Position numbers and translations under genes: made by a program. The notes below the pieces were generated by a model. It was given only the letters and a program-made list of their open reading frames with translations, made no database searches and was not told the DNA's origin. From the NCBI GenBank assembly GCA_945876015.1, contig CAMCNM010000113.1, forward strand, positions 1 to 6,464: a DNA stretch of 6,464 nt, read 5' to 3'. The DNA comes from Gemmatimonas phototrophica (lineage in GTDB: Bacteria > Gemmatimonadota > Gemmatimonadetes > Longimicrobiales > Gaopeijiaceae). Shown in pieces: positions 5,708 through 6,464 of this stretch (position 1 is its first letter; each line of letters begins with the position of its first letter).

Positions 5708-6464
5708 AGCGTTCGGACGATGTGGGTGGGTGCGGTGGCGGCCGGGTTCGGCATGCTGGGTGCTTCCGGGCTCTCCGCCCAGGAGCCGCCGCTGGTCCGG
5801 CTGGACACCTTGAGGGTCGAGGTCGCGTCGCACACCTCGTCGGCGTTTCCGGCGCGGTCGCGCGTCGTCCAGGTGCTCACGACCGAAGACCTGCGCGCGC
5901 TGCCCGTCCGATCGGTGCAGGAGGCGCTCATGTGGATGACCTCCGCCGACGTGCAGCCGCGCTCGATGGCGCAGGCCGACCTCTCGCTGCGCGGCTCCAC
6001 GTTCGAGCAGGTGCTCGTGCTGGTGGACGGACTCCGGATGAGCGACCAGCAGACCGGCCACTTCGACTTGGACCTCACCGTGCCGCTCGACCGGGTGGCG
6101 CGCATCGAGGTGCTCCAGGGCCCCGCGTCCGCGCTCTACGGTGCCAACGCGCTGGGCGGCGTCGTGAACATCGTGACGCGTGAGGGCGGGTCAGCGGTCT
6201 CCGCGAGCGGTGAGCGCGCGACGTTCGACACGTGGCGGATCGGTGCCTCGCTCGACGGTGTCTCGAACGATCTGCAAGGTGGGCTGAGCGGGCAGTGGGA
6301 CAAGTCCGACGGCCATCGCGTCGGAACCGAGTACGAGATGCTTCAGATCCACGGCCGCGTGTCGTCTCCGTTCGGGCCCGGGCGAATCGTCGCGCGGGGC
6401 GGCTTCGCCAGCCGCGACTTCGGAGCGAACGGCTTCTACGCGCCACGCGACTCGTACGAGGAGA
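5705..6464 (+). CDS. TonB-dependent outer-membrane receptor (3' truncated by window end)
   Basis: The N-terminal 253 residues of a TonB-dependent receptor, which takes up scarce ligands across the outer membrane using TonB/ExbBD energy. A signal peptide is at 1-25, with the hydrophobic stretch MWVGAVAAGFGMLGASG and cleavage after LSA. A possible TonB box follows, LDTLRVEVAS (33-42). The plug domain runs from about 50 to 160: VLTTEDLRALPVRSVQEAL, then DLSLRGSTFEQVLVLVDGLR (92-111), then IEVLQGPASALYGANALGGVVNIVT (134-158), the classic plug signature. Residues after about 165 begin the beta-barrel, with alternating aromatic strands. The true length, normally 600-900 residues, lies outside the window. 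The ligand is not identifiable from this part. Position next to meaB makes a cobalamin (BtuB-like) receptor possible, and the simple plug without a carboxypeptidase-like extension is compatible, but this is only inference. Siderophore or other ligands are equally open. Confidence 0.93.
   Translation, partial: MSVRTMWVGAVAAGFGMLGASGLSAQEPPLVRLDTLRVEVASHTSSAFPARSRVVQVLTTEDLRALPVRSVQEALMWMTSADVQPRSMAQADLSLRGSTFEQVLVLVDGLRMSDQQTGHFDLDLTVPLDRVARIEVLQGPASALYGANALGGVVNIVTREGGSAVSASGERATFDTWRIGASLDGVSNDLQGGLSGQWDKSDGHRVGTEYEMLQIHGRVSSPFGPGRIVARGGFASRDFGANGFYAPRDSYEE

Overview
The window is a GC-rich, densely coded stretch of bacterial DNA. Third codon positions are strongly G/C-biased, which produces many long antisense shadow frames. 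A TonB-dependent receptor at the right end shows an outer membrane. The mix of a small conserved protein typical of Bacteroidota and Gemmatimonadota, an exported S9-peptidase relative and the receptor fits a Gemmatimonadota-like or related environmental lineage. This placement is an inference from family distribution and base composition, not from a marker gene.

Layout. Positions 1-138 are the 3' end of a plus-strand gene of unknown function. It is followed after 3 nt by a complete small conserved gene (142-669). Convergent to it, on the minus strand, is an exported protein (575-1402) that looks like the two ends of an S9 prolyl-oligopeptidase joined in frame, with the catalytic core gone. 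The two genes overlap tail to tail by 95 nt. Between 1403 and about 1622 lies the only real intergenic region. It holds an AT-rich island with a good minus-strand promoter and a 15-bp interrupted inverted repeat that would form a stable hairpin in the leader of the next gene.

From about 1623 to the window end, four plus-strand genes are packed as a probable operon: mgtE (Mg2+ channel/transporter), an ABC1/UbiB-family atypical kinase, meaB (GTPase chaperone of B12-dependent methylmalonyl-CoA mutase), and the start of a TonB-dependent outer-membrane receptor. The junctions are a 4-nt gap, a 4-nt GTGA overlap and a 5-nt gap with a Shine-Dalgarno sequence inside the upstream stop region. They suggest co-transcription and translational coupling.

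The functional logic of this set is not obvious. A B12 theme (MeaB plus a possible cobalamin receptor) and a Mg2+/nucleotide theme (MgtE, UbiB kinase, MeaB) are both possible but unproven. I found no clearly new biological system. The best leads are the gutted S9 peptidase, the mgtE leader hairpin and the unusual operon composition. No RNA genes, mobile elements, CRISPR arrays or replication origins were recognised.
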